Assembly (NCBI RefSeq): GCF_013391105.1
Contig: NZ_CP058335.1
Span: 1,736,001 to 1,800,000 of the forward strand
Reading direction: 5' to 3'
Source of the DNA: Natronomonas salina
GTDB taxonomy: Archaea; Halobacteriota; Halobacteria; Halobacteriales; Haloarculaceae
Length of the DNA stretch: 64,000 nucleotides
The notes under the pieces are model-generated. The model saw only the letters and a program-made list of their open reading frames with translations, did no database searches and was not told the origin of the DNA. Below are positions 43,826 to 52,819 of the stretch, piece after piece (within the stretch, counting starts at the first letter, position 1; the number at the start of each line of letters is the position of its first letter). Position numbers and translations under genes: made by a program.

Positions 43826-44448
43826 CGCTCGGCGACCACCTGCAGCTCTCCGAGACACAGGAGTACCGCCTCGTCCGCGCCCTGCAGGTTGCGCTGGCCG
43901 TCATCCTCGGCTACGGGCTGGTGACGCTGCAGTTCGAACTGGCGGTCAACGCCGGCCTGCCCCTGGCGGTGACGTTCCTCCCAGCGCTCCTGCGGCGGGA
44001 GTACAGCTACACGATGGACGCCGGACTCGTCCTGCTGATCACCGTCGCGGTGTTCCTGCACGCCTTCGGCTCGCTGGGGTTCTACGTCTGGTTCTCGTGG
44101 TACGACGAGATCACCCACACGGTCTCGGCGTTCCTCGTCGCCGGCATCGGCTACGCGGTGCTGACGGCCCTCGAGAAGCACTCCTCGGAGATCGAGCTCA
44201 CGTCGAACCTGCGGGGCGTCTTCATCCTCGTCTTCGTCCTCGCGTTCAGCGTCATCTGGGAGGTCTTCGAGTTCGGCGCCGTCTGGGTCTCGCAGGTCCT
44301 CGGGACGACGTCGCCGGTCCAGGTGTTCGGCATCGACGACATCGTCACCGATATGGTGTTCAACGTGATCGGCGGCGTCCTCGTCGCCGTCTGGGGGACC
44401 GGCTACTTCGAGGACTTCGTCCCGTTCATCCGGCGCCGACTCCGGTGA
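43822..44448 (+). CDS. Multi-span membrane protein, second of a coupled pair
   Basis: ATG 43822 gives 208 residues with six predicted helices. Polar residues within or beside membrane spans stand out: FSWYDEITHTVSAF, VIWEVFEFGAVW and FGIDDIVTDMVFNVIGG. These conserved acidic/His-bearing segments resemble the DUF2238/YjdF-like membrane family, where they may bind metal or carry protons. It overlaps the upstream gene by 4 bases. The role is unknown. Confidence 0.8.
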   Translation: MTLGDHLQLSETQEYRLVRALQVALAVILGYGLVTLQFELAVNAGLPLAVTFLPALLRREYSYTMDAGLVLLITVAVFLHAFGSLGFYVWFSWYDEITHTVSAFLVAGIGYAVLTALEKHSSEIELTSNLRGVFILVFVLAFSVIWEVFEFGAVWVSQVLGTTSPVQVFGIDDIVTDMVFNVIGGVLVAVWGTGYFEDFVPFIRRRLR

Positions 44449-44456
44449 GGCGCCGG

Positions 44457-44786
44457 TCAGCCCGAGTCGTCGGCGTCCGAGTCGGAGCGAGACCCGTCGT
44501 CGGAATCCGGCTGGAGCTGCCGGACCAGGTTCAGGTGCATCAGGTGGAGGTGCATCCCGATCCCGAAGAGGATCAGTCCCAGGCCGACGAACGTCAGCGG
44601 CATCTGGATGGCCTGGATCGCCTGCGCGGGGCTGTCGAGGTTCGCGGGAAGGACGCCGACGACCGCCAGCAGGAACGCGATCACGATGACGCCCAGCCCT
44701 GCGCGGACGAGGCGTGAGTACCGACCGACCTGTTGAAGTCGCTCCTCGATCTCAGCGTTCGATGGGGTCGCCTCCTGTCCTGCCAT
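44457..44786 (-). CDS. Two-span membrane protein, 109 aa
   Basis: The residues before about 30 form a short helical polar segment (NAEIEERLQQVGRYSRLV). Two hydrophobic helices follow (GLGVIVIAFLLAVVGVL and PLTFVGLGLILFGIGMHL), with a His-rich loop and an acidic Asp/Ser tail. It is convergent with the preceding pair, 8 bases apart. It is unnamed but has regular membrane topology and core-like codon use. Confidence 0.75.
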   Translation of the reverse strand: MAGQEATPSNAEIEERLQQVGRYSRLVRAGLGVIVIAFLLAVVGVLPANLDSPAQAIQAIQMPLTFVGLGLILFGIGMHLHLMHLNLVRQLQPDSDDGSRSDSDADDSG

Positions 44787-44938
44787 ACTATCGAAGTCGG
44801 CCTCCAGACATTTGGATATCTGGCCGCTAGGGAACCACCCTCGAACGAACGCAGAGGCGACGACAATCAGAACGTGCGTTGATTCCAGAAAATCCCTACC
44901 CGAAAATACTTAGGCCCCCCGGTGTACCCGTTCTGGCT

Positions 44939-45658
44939 ATGGTCTCCCGCCGAACGCAGGCCGCCCTCCTCGCGGTCGTCGGCCTCCTCCTGGTCACGAA
45001 CTCCATCTGGCTGTTCCCGCACGCCGGTGAGTCCGAGTACACGTACGAGCGCTCGGAGATCACCGTCGAAGACGGGACGATAACCTACGACGGCATCGAC
45101 AACCGTCGGTTCCACCGCCGGAACAATCTCCAAGATGTCGGTTGCCAGCGGACCGATCGGGAGGGCGAACGCGCCTGCGCGTTCGACGAGTACCTCGCGG
45201 ACAACCCGCCGGTTACGGTCTCGAGACAGCTGAAGTGGGGCCATGCCACTCCCGATTTCGTCGAGATCAACGGCGACTACTATCGACGGATCCACCGACC
45301 GAACGACTCCAACGTGACGCACGACGTCACGCAAGTCCCGCCGAGGAGCGTCCTGACCCAATCCGCGGCCGACGTCTCGGGCCACTCGATCCCCGACCGC
45401 AGCACCACCACCCTGGAACACTACGCCGCCGTCAGCGGCGAGACGGTGACGTCGTTCGAGGAACTCGAGCGGGACGACCTCGGTCGCATCTACCTCCAGA
45501 ACGGGACCTTCTACACCGTCGTGGGTACCGACAGATCGATCAACCACCCCGGACCGGAGTTCCGGCAGTACCAGGCACTCCGGTACGTGCTCGGGTTCGT
45601 CGGCGTCGTTCTCCTGTTGATAGGGACCCACATTGAACTCACCCGGGAGGGCGACTAG
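44939..45658 (+). CDS. Signal-anchored exported protein of unknown function
   Basis: ATG 44939 gives 239 residues. An N-terminal helix (AALLAVVGLLLVTNSIWLF, about 8-27) and a C-terminal helix (LRYVLGFVGVVLLLIG, about 214-230) bracket a soluble exterior domain of about 185 residues. That domain has two Cys (CQRTDREGERAC), a likely disulphide. It carries repeated Asp/Thr/Asn sites. The frame from 44879 has no signal-like start and is rejected. A TTAGGC element sits about 30 bases ahead of the ATG. No family is recognised. Confidence 0.72.
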   Translation: MVSRRTQAALLAVVGLLLVTNSIWLFPHAGESEYTYERSEITVEDGTITYDGIDNRRFHRRNNLQDVGCQRTDREGERACAFDEYLADNPPVTVSRQLKWGHATPDFVEINGDYYRRIHRPNDSNVTHDVTQVPPRSVLTQSAADVSGHSIPDRSTTTLEHYAAVSGETVTSFEELERDDLGRIYLQNGTFYTVVGTDRSINHPGPEFRQYQALRYVLGFVGVVLLLIGTHIELTREGD

Positions 45659-45740
45659 CGGTCGCGAACGAGTCGGGATCAGCCCTGCCCTCGAAGCCAC
45701 CGGAAGCGGTTAGGAGGATCCAGTCCCTACTGCCGACGGG

Positions 45741-45908
45741 ATGTCCGTCCCCGAGACACTCACCTGCGAGACCTGCGACGCCGAGGTCCGCAGCGAGGCG
45801 GCCCGGCGGACGAAGACGATGGGCGGTCTCGACCCGAAGAAGTGGCAGACGCTCTGCTGTCCGCACTGCGGGAGCCGACTGAAGACCGTGTTCGTCGGTT
45901 TGGAGTAG
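45741..45908 (+). CDS. Small zinc-ribbon protein, 55 aa
   Basis: The frame runs from ATG 45741 to TAG 45906-45908. Two CxxC pairs (CETCDAEV and CCPHCGSRL) set about 30 residues apart form a zinc ribbon. A basic stretch lies between them (RRTKTMGGLDPKKW). Such short zinc-finger proteins are abundant in haloarchaea. The next gene begins one base after its stop (GTG 45910), so both are probably co-transcribed. Function is unknown. Confidence 0.75.
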   Translation: MSVPETLTCETCDAEVRSEAARRTKTMGGLDPKKWQTLCCPHCGSRLKTVFVGLE

Positions 45909-45909
45909 C

Positions 45910-46419
45910 GTGTTCCCGCCAGCCCACCCCGGCGTCGCCTACCTCCTGTACAGCGGGAGTCGCCGAATCGTCGACGAGGAAGCGCCGACGACCCTGGCGA
46001 CGCTAGCCCTCGTGGGCGGTGCGGTGCTCCCGGACCTGATCGACCAGCCCCTGTACCACCTCGCCGGGTTCCCGACGACGCGAACGATCGGCCACACGCT
46101 GCTGCTGGCACTCCCGGTCTGCCTCGCCGTCGCCCGCCTCGTTCGCCGCTCGTCGCTCCCGCAGCCGGTCGGCACGGCCTTCGCGTTCGGGTACGGCGCA
46201 CACCTGGCCGGCGACGCGCTCTGGCCGCTCGTCCTCGGGCTCCGCGACGAACTCGGGTTCCTGCTGTGGCCCGTCACCCCCATGCCCGAGTACGAGGGCA
46301 CGAAGCCGCTGGTCGATATCGGCGGGGCGACGGTCACCACGCTGTGGGTGGAACTCGTGTTGCTGGCGCTCGCGGTGGCGCTGTGGTGGAACGACGGCCG
46401 TCCCGGGAGTCCAGTGTGA
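45910..46419 (+). CDS. Membrane-bound metal-dependent hydrolase-like protein (DUF457/YdjM type)
   Basis: GTG 45910 gives 169 residues. The conserved features of this family are present: HPGVAYLLY at the start, GAVLPDLIDQP with its Asp pair, TIGHTLL and AHLAGDALWPL, each with a His or Asp that would bind a metal beside membrane helices. Four hydrophobic segments are apparent. It begins one base after the zinc-ribbon gene. The substrate is unknown, and the family is related to LexA-regulated membrane hydrolases of bacteria. Confidence 0.82.
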   Translation: MFPPAHPGVAYLLYSGSRRIVDEEAPTTLATLALVGGAVLPDLIDQPLYHLAGFPTTRTIGHTLLLALPVCLAVARLVRRSSLPQPVGTAFAFGYGAHLAGDALWPLVLGLRDELGFLLWPVTPMPEYEGTKPLVDIGGATVTTLWVELVLLALAVALWWNDGRPGSPV

Positions 46420-46613
46420 CGCTCAGGTCGCGTCCTCGGGTGATGCCCCGGTCTCAGGGACGAGCGCGCCAGCGTCGCCCGGTCCCTCGTCGTCGAGTCC
46501 ACGGACGAGTAGCGTCGCTCCGATTCGACGCTCGACACCGTTCTCACGAGGAGGATGGACGCCGCTCGTTGAACTGCGCTGTGCCGGCGGCCTGTGGCGC
46601 AGTCCCGTCGGGT

Positions 46614-46907
46614 CTAGTCGTCGCCAGCGAACCGCTGGATCGTGAGGTACAGCACGCTGAACATCACGACGAAGACGATCAGGCCCCGCAGGCCCCTGGC
46701 GAGAGTGCTCTTCTCGCTGCCATCGGCGGACTCCTCGGTCTCCGCCTCGTCGACGTCCGCTTCGTCGGTGGGCGCCACGGGCTCGCCGGTCACCTCCTGG
46801 ACGGCCTCGAGGATCGGGTCGCGGAGCGGCGAGAGCAGCCCCACGCGGACCACGTCTCTGACGACGTCCTGGACGAGTTCGCTCTCGAGATCGAGTTCGG
46901 TGTTCAT
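46614..46907 (-). CDS. Small membrane protein with C-terminal anchor, 97 aa
   Basis: The first 70 residues are acidic and helical (LESELVQDVVRDVVRVGLL). A Glu/Asp-rich linker follows. The C-terminus has one hydrophobic helix (GLRGLIVFVVMFSVLYLTI) and a few polar residues, giving a tail-anchored topology. It is flanked by spacers on both sides, and the start at ATG 46907 is clean. No family is recognised. Confidence 0.7.
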   Translation of the reverse strand: MNTELDLESELVQDVVRDVVRVGLLSPLRDPILEAVQEVTGEPVAPTDEADVDEAETEESADGSEKSTLARGLRGLIVFVVMFSVLYLTIQRFAGDD

Positions 46908-47064
46908 GGTCGCGGTCTACGTCCAGGTTCGGCCGCCGCGCCTATAATACTCCGTGGCATTGGCGTGACATCGACTACGTCGAGGCTCTCGTGACGACCA
47001 GAAAACGTTCGAGGAGAGGCCGTTCGAGACGTCCGGCGTCGCCGCCGTTCGCAGTGCGACGCGG

Positions 47065-47994
47065 TCAGTCGTCGCCGACGCCCTGCAGTTCGGTCAGCGA
47101 CTCGAGGTCGGGGATGTCCTCGGCGGCGTCCTTGATCTGCTCCATCCGCTCGACGTGCTTGTCGGTAGCGAAGGCCTGCAGCTCCGTCGGCGAGGGACCG
47201 ACGTCCTCGACGTACTCGTCCTCGGGATTGGCGGCGATCTTGTTGACGTACGGCAGGATCTCGTTGACGGTGTCGTCGAGCAGTTGCGGGTCGACGCCCT
47301 CCTCGACGAGCTCCTTGAGCTTCGCCATCCCGAAGCCGACGTGGCGGCCCTCGTCCTGCCGGATGAGCGTGAAGCCCTCGTAGAGGCCGGGGAGGTGCGG
47401 CAGCTCCGGATGGTCGCTCTCCGAGTAGGACTGCTGCATCCCGTAGTAGCCGGTCTGGGCGAGGATGCCCTCGATGACGAGGTGGTAGTGGCAGTACGCC
47501 TTCGCGAACGTCTCGGGCGAGGGGTCGTCGAGCAGGCGGTTCATCGCGTCCTCGTTGCGCTCGAAGAGCTCGTCGTAGGCGTCGTTGAACCACTTGTCGT
47601 CGGTCGGCGAGGAGCGCTCGAAGCCGAGTTCGTCCTCGGCGTGGTGGATGACCTCCCGCCAGTAGCGGTCGAAGTGGTCGGTGTGTTTGGCCTCCTCGTA
47701 GATCTGCGTCGTGACGAACATCTGGTCGTCGATGTCGTCGAGGGCGGTCGCCAGCGGCGCGAGGTCCTCGGTGACCGCCTGCTCGCCGGCGCCGAACCGC
47801 GCGACGCCCATCCGCATCCCGTCGAAGTGCGACTCCGCCTCGTCGACGGTCTGCAGGTGGTCGACGAGCGCCGCCTTGTCGGCCTCGAGGTCGATGTCGA
47901 AGGGGTCCCAGTGTCGTTCCACCGCGTTCCGGTAGTAGCGCGTCCCCCGACTCTCCCGGTCCAGCTGGAGATGCCGCGTGTTATCGATATTCAT
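47065..47994 (-). CDS. R2-like ligand-binding oxidase (R2lox)
   Basis: This ferritin-fold Mn/Fe protein is related to ribonucleotide reductase R2 but acts as an oxidase. The 309 residues include metal ligands E71, E101 and H104 (EEAKH), E175, E215 and H218 (RQDEGRHVGFG). The two residues that form the characteristic Val-Tyr ether cross-link in this family are also present at matching spacing, V74 and Y170. The R2 radical-transfer tail is absent. No large RNR subunit is nearby, which supports R2lox over NrdB. The in vivo substrate is unknown. Confidence 0.9.
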   Translation of the reverse strand: MNIDNTRHLQLDRESRGTRYYRNAVERHWDPFDIDLEADKAALVDHLQTVDEAESHFDGMRMGVARFGAGEQAVTEDLAPLATALDDIDDQMFVTTQIYEEAKHTDHFDRYWREVIHHAEDELGFERSSPTDDKWFNDAYDELFERNEDAMNRLLDDPSPETFAKAYCHYHLVIEGILAQTGYYGMQQSYSESDHPELPHLPGLYEGFTLIRQDEGRHVGFGMAKLKELVEEGVDPQLLDDTVNEILPYVNKIAANPEDEYVEDVGPSPTELQAFATDKHVERMEQIKDAAEDIPDLESLTELQGVGDD

Positions 47995-48103
47995 GGTCGG
48001 TGCTTCCTTTGCGAGCCACCACCATAGGTGTTCGACCGCGCACTGCAGGTTCGTTGAAAAGCCGGCCGTCGAAGTACAGGGACGGGCCCGGCGTCGCCGT
48101 CGG

Positions 48104-48838
48104 TCAGAACGTGTAGGCGAGCATCACTTCGTCGACGTGGTCGTCGCCGATGGTGTAGTGGTCCTTGCGGACGCCCTCGGTCTCCCAGCCGTTGTTCTCG
48201 AGGAAGGCCAGCGCGCGGTCGTTCGTCGTCGGGACGCTGTTGTACACCTTCCGGTAGCCGTTGGCCTCCGCCCAGTCGAGGGCGCGCTCGGTGAGGCGGG
48301 TGCCGATGCCGTGGCCCTGGAACTCGCTGCGGACGCCGACCGTCAGCTGGGCGTTGCTCTGGAGCTTGTCGAGCTGCGGGAGGTCGAGGTGCGACCAGCC
48401 GACGACCTCGCCGTCGACCGTGGCGACGAAGAAGACGCGAGACTCGGCGGTGTTGTGCCGGTTGACGGCGTCCTCGTAGAGGAGCTGTTCGGCGATGGAC
48501 TCGGCGACGACGTACGTCTCCTCGCTGGTGACGTCGCGGATGGTGTTGATGAGGCTCTCGAAGTCGGCCTGGCGGGCCGGCCGGACGACGTACTCGAGGC
48601 CGTCGTCGGTCGAGTACGCCTCGACGGAGCCGACGTCAAGGGCGACCTCCAGGGTGCCGCCGTCGTCCTCAAGGTAGCCGCGGGACTGCAGCCGCTCGAG
48701 GGCGTCCTGGAACTCCTCGGGGGGCAGCGACGTCACCTCGCGGACGCGGTGTCGCGCCGCCGTCCCGTGGCGCTCGACGAACCGGTAGATCTCCTCGCCG
48801 GCCTCGCTCTCGAAGGTCGGCCGATCGCTGGTCTCCAT
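48104..48838 (-). CDS. GNAT-family N-acetyltransferase with N-terminal winged-helix-like domain
   Basis: The 244 residues start at ATG 48838. The first 75 residues form a helical domain like a winged helix (GEEIYRFVERHGTAARHRVR then LERLQSRGYLEDDGGT). The GNAT domain follows (about 80-244), with the acetyl-CoA binding loop VRSEFQGHGIGTRL and the downstream YRKVYNSVPTTNDRALAFLE. It should acetylate an amine, and the target is unknown. The N-terminal domain may confer nucleic-acid or protein binding. Confidence 0.88.
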   Translation of the reverse strand: METSDRPTFESEAGEEIYRFVERHGTAARHRVREVTSLPPEEFQDALERLQSRGYLEDDGGTLEVALDVGSVEAYSTDDGLEYVVRPARQADFESLINTIRDVTSEETYVVAESIAEQLLYEDAVNRHNTAESRVFFVATVDGEVVGWSHLDLPQLDKLQSNAQLTVGVRSEFQGHGIGTRLTERALDWAEANGYRKVYNSVPTTNDRALAFLENNGWETEGVRKDHYTIGDDHVDEVMLAYTF

Positions 48839-49019
48839 ATCGGTGGGACGACCGGCACGTCTTTGAGCCTTTGGTTCTGGTTAGCACGGGGTCCGACCGG
48901 AACGGCGCGACCCGACGCCGACCGGAACGGCGCGTAAGTGCGGCCTTCGCCCCCGCGCTGCCTCGAGACCGCCGGACTACGGGAAGCGTACTAAAGGAGC
49001 GGTCCGACGTCGTGTCGGT

Positions 49020-49544
49020 ATGGCCGAACTGCTGCGCCAGGCCGAGGAATCGTCGAGCGACGACCGGCCGTCGATCGTCCACTGGATCGGTCGCGGCGTC
49101 CAGGGCGGACTGGTCGCGACGTTCGTGATGACCGCGTTCCGGCTCCCGCTGATGCGGTCGCTCCCGCCGTCGGCGAACTTCTGGGCGAAGTTTGTCCGGG
49201 GCGGCGACCCCGAGGACTACCCGGTCGCCGGCCTGCTGCTCCACCTCGTCTACGGCGTCACGTCCGGCGCCGTCTTCGGCGGACTTTTCGGCTTCCTGGA
49301 CTCCGAACGGCCCATCGAGGCCGAACAGCGCGGCATCATGTGGGGTGCGGTCTACGGCATGGGCCTGTCGGCGTTCGGGTCGCGCGTCATGCTCGAGGAG
49401 ATCCTCGACATCCGGCTCGACGAGGACGAACTCACGCTGTTCCACGCCGGCCACCTCGTCTACGGCCTCACGCTCGGCGCGTGGGTCGGCTCCCGCGGCG
49501 AGGGCGCCGACGACCCCGAGGAGGAGTACGACTACGAGGACTGA
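49020..49544 (+). CDS. DUF6789-type membrane protein
   Basis: ATG 49020 gives 174 residues. The family-like core has a Gly-rich first helix (GVQGGLVATFVMTAF), then LLLHLVYGVTSGAVFGGLFG, GIMWGAVYGMGLSAFGSRVM and HAGHLVYGLTLGAWVG. The repeated HLVYG motif is striking. The C-terminal tail is acidic. Four membrane helices are expected. Members are widespread in haloarchaea but have no defined function. Confidence 0.75.
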   Translation: MAELLRQAEESSSDDRPSIVHWIGRGVQGGLVATFVMTAFRLPLMRSLPPSANFWAKFVRGGDPEDYPVAGLLLHLVYGVTSGAVFGGLFGFLDSERPIEAEQRGIMWGAVYGMGLSAFGSRVMLEEILDIRLDEDELTLFHAGHLVYGLTLGAWVGSRGEGADDPEEEYDYED

Positions 49545-49629
49545 CCGGCGAGCCCAGGGCTCTGGAGTGAGAGCGACTGCAAAAAGGGCGGCCAGAGTGC
49601 CCTTGTGAATCGCGGTGCTGCGGGGCGAC

Positions 49630-49908
49630 TTACTGCTGCTGTTCGATCGCCTGCTGGACGCGGCGGACGATGCCGGAGGCGCCCTGCTGCTCCAGTTTCT
49701 CCTCTATCTTGTTCAGGCGGAAGTAGCTCGCGAAGGCCAGCAGCGTCGGCGGCCACAGCCCGATGAACAGGCCCTGCTCCTTGTCGCCCTTCCCGTAGAA
49801 CGCCGCCCAGGCGAGCAGGACGGACGCACCTGCGGTCAGCACCAGCGGATCGATGGCGGTGCTCTTCGACGCTTCTTTCGACTCCTTCATCTGCGATTGG
49901 TTCTGCAT
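49630..49908 (-). CDS. Small membrane protein, 92 aa
   Basis: A polar Lys/Ser/Gln-rich start precedes two hydrophobic segments (PLVLTAGASVLLAWAAFYG and LFIGLWPPTLLAFASYF). The C-terminus is amphipathic and helical, ending in EQQQ (LNKIEEKLEQQGASGIV). It is convergent with the DUF6789 gene, 85 bases apart. Unnamed. Confidence 0.7.
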   Translation of the reverse strand: MQNQSQMKESKEASKSTAIDPLVLTAGASVLLAWAAFYGKGDKEQGLFIGLWPPTLLAFASYFRLNKIEEKLEQQGASGIVRRVQQAIEQQQ

Positions 49909-50197
49909 GCATAGGTACTCGCGCCGCTTTGCCCTTTGTTAGCAACAGGGTGCGAACGGAAAGCCAGGGCACCTCAGAGTAAGACCGCCGTACATCGCTC
50001 GCGGCGGTCGCAGCGAGCGCTCGGAACGCGGTCGGTCCCGATGGAAGTAATCAGCGGTCCGAGCCGGTGACAGAACGCGGTTTCAGGCGTTGCGCCGGGC
50101 TTTCCCGGGAGTAACGCGAACGTACATTTTGATTGACGTGTTGGCGGTCGGGAAGCCGACGTATACTAATCCGGCTGTCGCGGCTACGTCCATCCGC

Positions 50198-50689
50198 ATG
50201 AGCATGGACTCAATCGAAGACCTGTTCGAGCACCAGCTGGAGGACATCTACTTCGCCGAGAACGAGCTCCTGGACGCCCTCGAGGAGCTCGCAGAGCAGA
50301 CCGAGAACGAGGAGATCGCGTCGGCCTTCGAGGAGCACCACGAGGAGACCGAGGGCCACGTCGACCGCCTCGAGGAGGTCTTCGACATCATCGGCGAGCC
50401 GCCGGAGACCGAGGAGTGCGAGGCGATCCAGGGACTCGTCGAGGAGCACGAGTCGTTCCTCGACGAGGACCCCGAACAGCACATCCTCGACGTCCACAAC
50501 ATCAACGCCGCCGAGAAGACCGAGCACTACGAGATCGCGGCCTACGGGAACCTCGCGTTCCTGGCCGACCAGCTCGGCTACGACGAGGCGGCCGACCTGC
50601 TGGGCCAGAACCTCGAGGAGGAGAAGGAGGCCCTCGAGAAGCTCAAGGACCTCACCGAGTCCTACGACTACCAGCAGATCCCCGCGTAA
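50198..50689 (+). CDS. Ferritin-like DUF892 (YciE/YciF) protein
   Basis: The 163 residues start from ATG 50198. A TATA-like TATACTAAT box about 30 bases upstream supports this start over 50090. It is a four-helix ferritin-like bundle with carboxylate/His positions: FAENELLDALEELAEQTENE, EEHHEETEGHVDRLEEVF, EKTEHYEIAAYGNLAFLADQ and EEEKEALEKLKDL. The bacterial YciE/F relatives are stress-induced and bind metal. It is very acidic, as expected of a halophile. Confidence 0.92.
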   Translation: MSMDSIEDLFEHQLEDIYFAENELLDALEELAEQTENEEIASAFEEHHEETEGHVDRLEEVFDIIGEPPETEECEAIQGLVEEHESFLDEDPEQHILDVHNINAAEKTEHYEIAAYGNLAFLADQLGYDEAADLLGQNLEEEKEALEKLKDLTESYDYQQIPA

Positions 50690-50753
50690 CGCGGTTCGTG
50701 GCCGGAAACCCCGCTTTTTTGCCCGAGAGCGCCGACGTGGCTCCTGAGAGCTG

Positions 50754-51638
50754 ATGGTCGAGGTCCCGCCGGAGGTCGAGCAGGTGTCCGAGGAGTACAG
50801 CCAGCTCGCCGAACCGGCCGCCTGGGGCATCTTCGCGTTCGTCGTCGCCTACCTCGTCGGACAGCTGGTGGTCAGGCCGGCCATCATGCGCGTCATCCGC
50901 CGGCGCAACCAGCGGAACCCGACGCTCGTCGACGCCGTCGGTCGGTACACGCGGCTGGCGATCCTCGTCCTCGCGGCGATCATCGGCCTCGCGTTCTCCG
51001 GGTACGGCGACCTCCTCTCGGGGTCGGCGCTCGTCATCGCGGCAGCGACGCTGGCGCTGGGCGTCGCCGGCCAGGAGGTCATCGGCGACCTCGTCAGCGG
51101 CCTCTTCCTCGTCGTCGACCCGGACTTCAACGTCGGCGACTGGATCGAGTGGGAGGAGGGCGCTGGCGTCGTCGAGACCATCCGGTTCCGGGTGACGCGC
51201 GTCCGGACCGCCGACAACCAGGTCATCGTCGTTCCCAACACCACGCTCGCGACGTCGGCAGTGACCCACCCATACAACCGCAACCGGATCCGCATCGGCG
51301 CCGAGTTCGGCATCTCCTACGACGACAGCATCGACGCCGCGGCGACGGCGCTCCGCGAGGAGGTCGAAGAACTGGAGGGCGTCCTCGAGACGCCGCGGCC
51401 CCAGGTGGTCGTCGAGGACCTCGGGGACAGCGCCGTCCACCTCCGCGTCTTCTTCTGGCTGGAGGACCCGACGCGGAAGAACGTCATCAGGACGCGGTCG
51501 ACGTACATCCGTCGGGTCAAGGAGCGCCTCGAGGCGGCGGGCATCGGCGTCAGTCCGCCCTCCGAACACGATCTCTCGGGGGCCCTCCACATCGACGGTG
51601 ACCGGGACCCGGGTCCGGACCCGGGCTCCGAGCCCTGA
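50754..51638 (+). CDS. MscS-family mechanosensitive channel
   Basis: ATG 50754 gives 294 residues. Three N-terminal helices are seen, the third with the Ala/Gly-rich pore pattern (ALVIAAATLALGVAGQEVIG DLVSG, about 94-118). The beta domain follows (NVGDWIEWEEGAGVVETI, RTADNQVIVVPNTTLATSAV), then the alpha/beta C-terminal vestibule domain. The last 30 residues are Asp/Pro/Gly-rich. It opens under membrane tension to release solutes upon dilution, a core need of halophiles. It lies 64 bases after the DUF892 gene. Confidence 0.94.
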   Translation: MVEVPPEVEQVSEEYSQLAEPAAWGIFAFVVAYLVGQLVVRPAIMRVIRRRNQRNPTLVDAVGRYTRLAILVLAAIIGLAFSGYGDLLSGSALVIAAATLALGVAGQEVIGDLVSGLFLVVDPDFNVGDWIEWEEGAGVVETIRFRVTRVRTADNQVIVVPNTTLATSAVTHPYNRNRIRIGAEFGISYDDSIDAAATALREEVEELEGVLETPRPQVVVEDLGDSAVHLRVFFWLEDPTRKNVIRTRSTYIRRVKERLEAAGIGVSPPSEHDLSGALHIDGDRDPGPDPGSEP

Positions 51639-51743
51639 GACAGCACGTCCCGGTTAAGCCGACCGTAGTCGCCACCGGCGGAGGCGTCGCCGGCAAACCG
51701 TGTCGGGTCGTTATGAAGCGTCGAGCCGTATTCGCCGACCGTA

Positions 51744-52394
51744 ATGAGCGACCCTCCGACCGACCCGAACCGCAGCGCCGGGAACGACACCGACGAGCGG
51801 ACGGACGGTGATCGACGCCCCGACCCCGACAGCCAGGTGACGGGCACTGACCGGCTCGGAGCCGGGGACGCCCGAGCGGGCGCCGATACGAACCGGCACC
51901 GGTCGGAGGACTCGCCGACCACCAGTTCCAACCGCCGGCCGTCCGAGCGGACGGACCCCGCCAACACCGACCCGGAGCAGGGCCGCGTGGACACGGACAG
52001 GAAGGGTCGTGCGCGCGCCGACACGGACGCCGTCAAGTGGCTGAGCGGGGTCGTCTCGCTCATCGGGCTGTGGATCGCCGCCTCGGCGTTCCTCTACGAG
52101 ACGGCCCGGGTGTCCCAGTGGAACAACGCCGCCACGGGCGGTGCGATATTCCTGCTCGCCGGCTACGGCTTCTACCGGATGTCGAAGGACCGCCGACCGG
52201 ACGTCGGGAGCACGAGCCTCACGTCGCTGCTCGGGCTGTGGGCGATCGCCGCGCCGTTCCTGCTGGCGTACGGGAGCGCCGCGCTCGTCTGGGGTACGAT
52301 GGCCAGCGGAATCGCCGTGGCCATCCTGTCGGGGTACAACGCCTACGAGAGCCGACGGACGGACGCCCCGCGCGGTTCGAGCGCCCGCGCCTGA
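51744..52394 (+). CDS. SPW-repeat membrane protein with long disordered N-terminus
   Basis: Of 216 residues, the first 90 are Asp/Arg/Thr/Pro-rich and disordered. They are followed by four helices with the SPW-repeat pattern (VKWLSGVVSLIGLWIAASAF, AATGGAIFLLAGYGFY, SLLGLWAIAAPFLLAYG, ASGIAVAILSGYNAYE). The domain is widespread but of unknown function. The high Thr/Asp disordered stretch faces either side of the membrane and might be modified. Same direction as the MscS gene upstream. Confidence 0.8.
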   Translation: MSDPPTDPNRSAGNDTDERTDGDRRPDPDSQVTGTDRLGAGDARAGADTNRHRSEDSPTTSSNRRPSERTDPANTDPEQGRVDTDRKGRARADTDAVKWLSGVVSLIGLWIAASAFLYETARVSQWNNAATGGAIFLLAGYGFYRMSKDRRPDVGSTSLTSLLGLWAIAAPFLLAYGSAALVWGTMASGIAVAILSGYNAYESRRTDAPRGSSARA

Positions 52395-52418
52395 CGCGCT
52401 GACCGTCCCGGTGGACGG

Positions 52419-52676
52419 TCAGTTGGTCGCGGACCCGTACGTCTCCGTCTCGAGTCGGTCGACCCGGTACTGTGCGAACTGGTAGGACACGAGCAGCGCC
52501 GAGAACGCCAGCATCACGGCGGCGAAGGGCACCGAGACGAGAAAGGAGAGCCCGTGGACGACGCTGTTGAGCAACTGGACGGCGGCGACGACGATCGGCG
52601 TGGCGACGAACAGGCCGCTCCGGACGGGATCGGCACGGACCATCTCGAGGACGGTAGGGTGGTCGGGAGACGGCAT
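52419..52676 (-). CDS. Two-span membrane protein, 85 aa
   Basis: Start ATG at 52676. Two hydrophobic stretches (GLFVATPIVVAAVQLLNSVV and FLVSVPFAAVMLAFSALLV) are joined by a short loop, with a polar start (PSPDHPTVLEMVRADPV) and a C-terminal QYRVDRLETETYG. It is convergent with the SPW gene, 24 bases apart. Similar small proteins are frequent in haloarchaea. Function is unknown. Confidence 0.72.
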   Translation of the reverse strand: MPSPDHPTVLEMVRADPVRSGLFVATPIVVAAVQLLNSVVHGLSFLVSVPFAAVMLAFSALLVSYQFAQYRVDRLETETYGSATN

Positions 52677-52819
52677 AGGGGAGTCTTACCCGGCCTGCGA
52701 CACCGAGGAGTAATACGTTTTCGGGTGGGACCGAGGCGGCGGTCCGAGCGCTGTCGCACGCGCGGACGCGTGCTACGGTCGGGTGAAACGCTTTTAGGCG
52801 GACGTGACGACGTTGGAGT

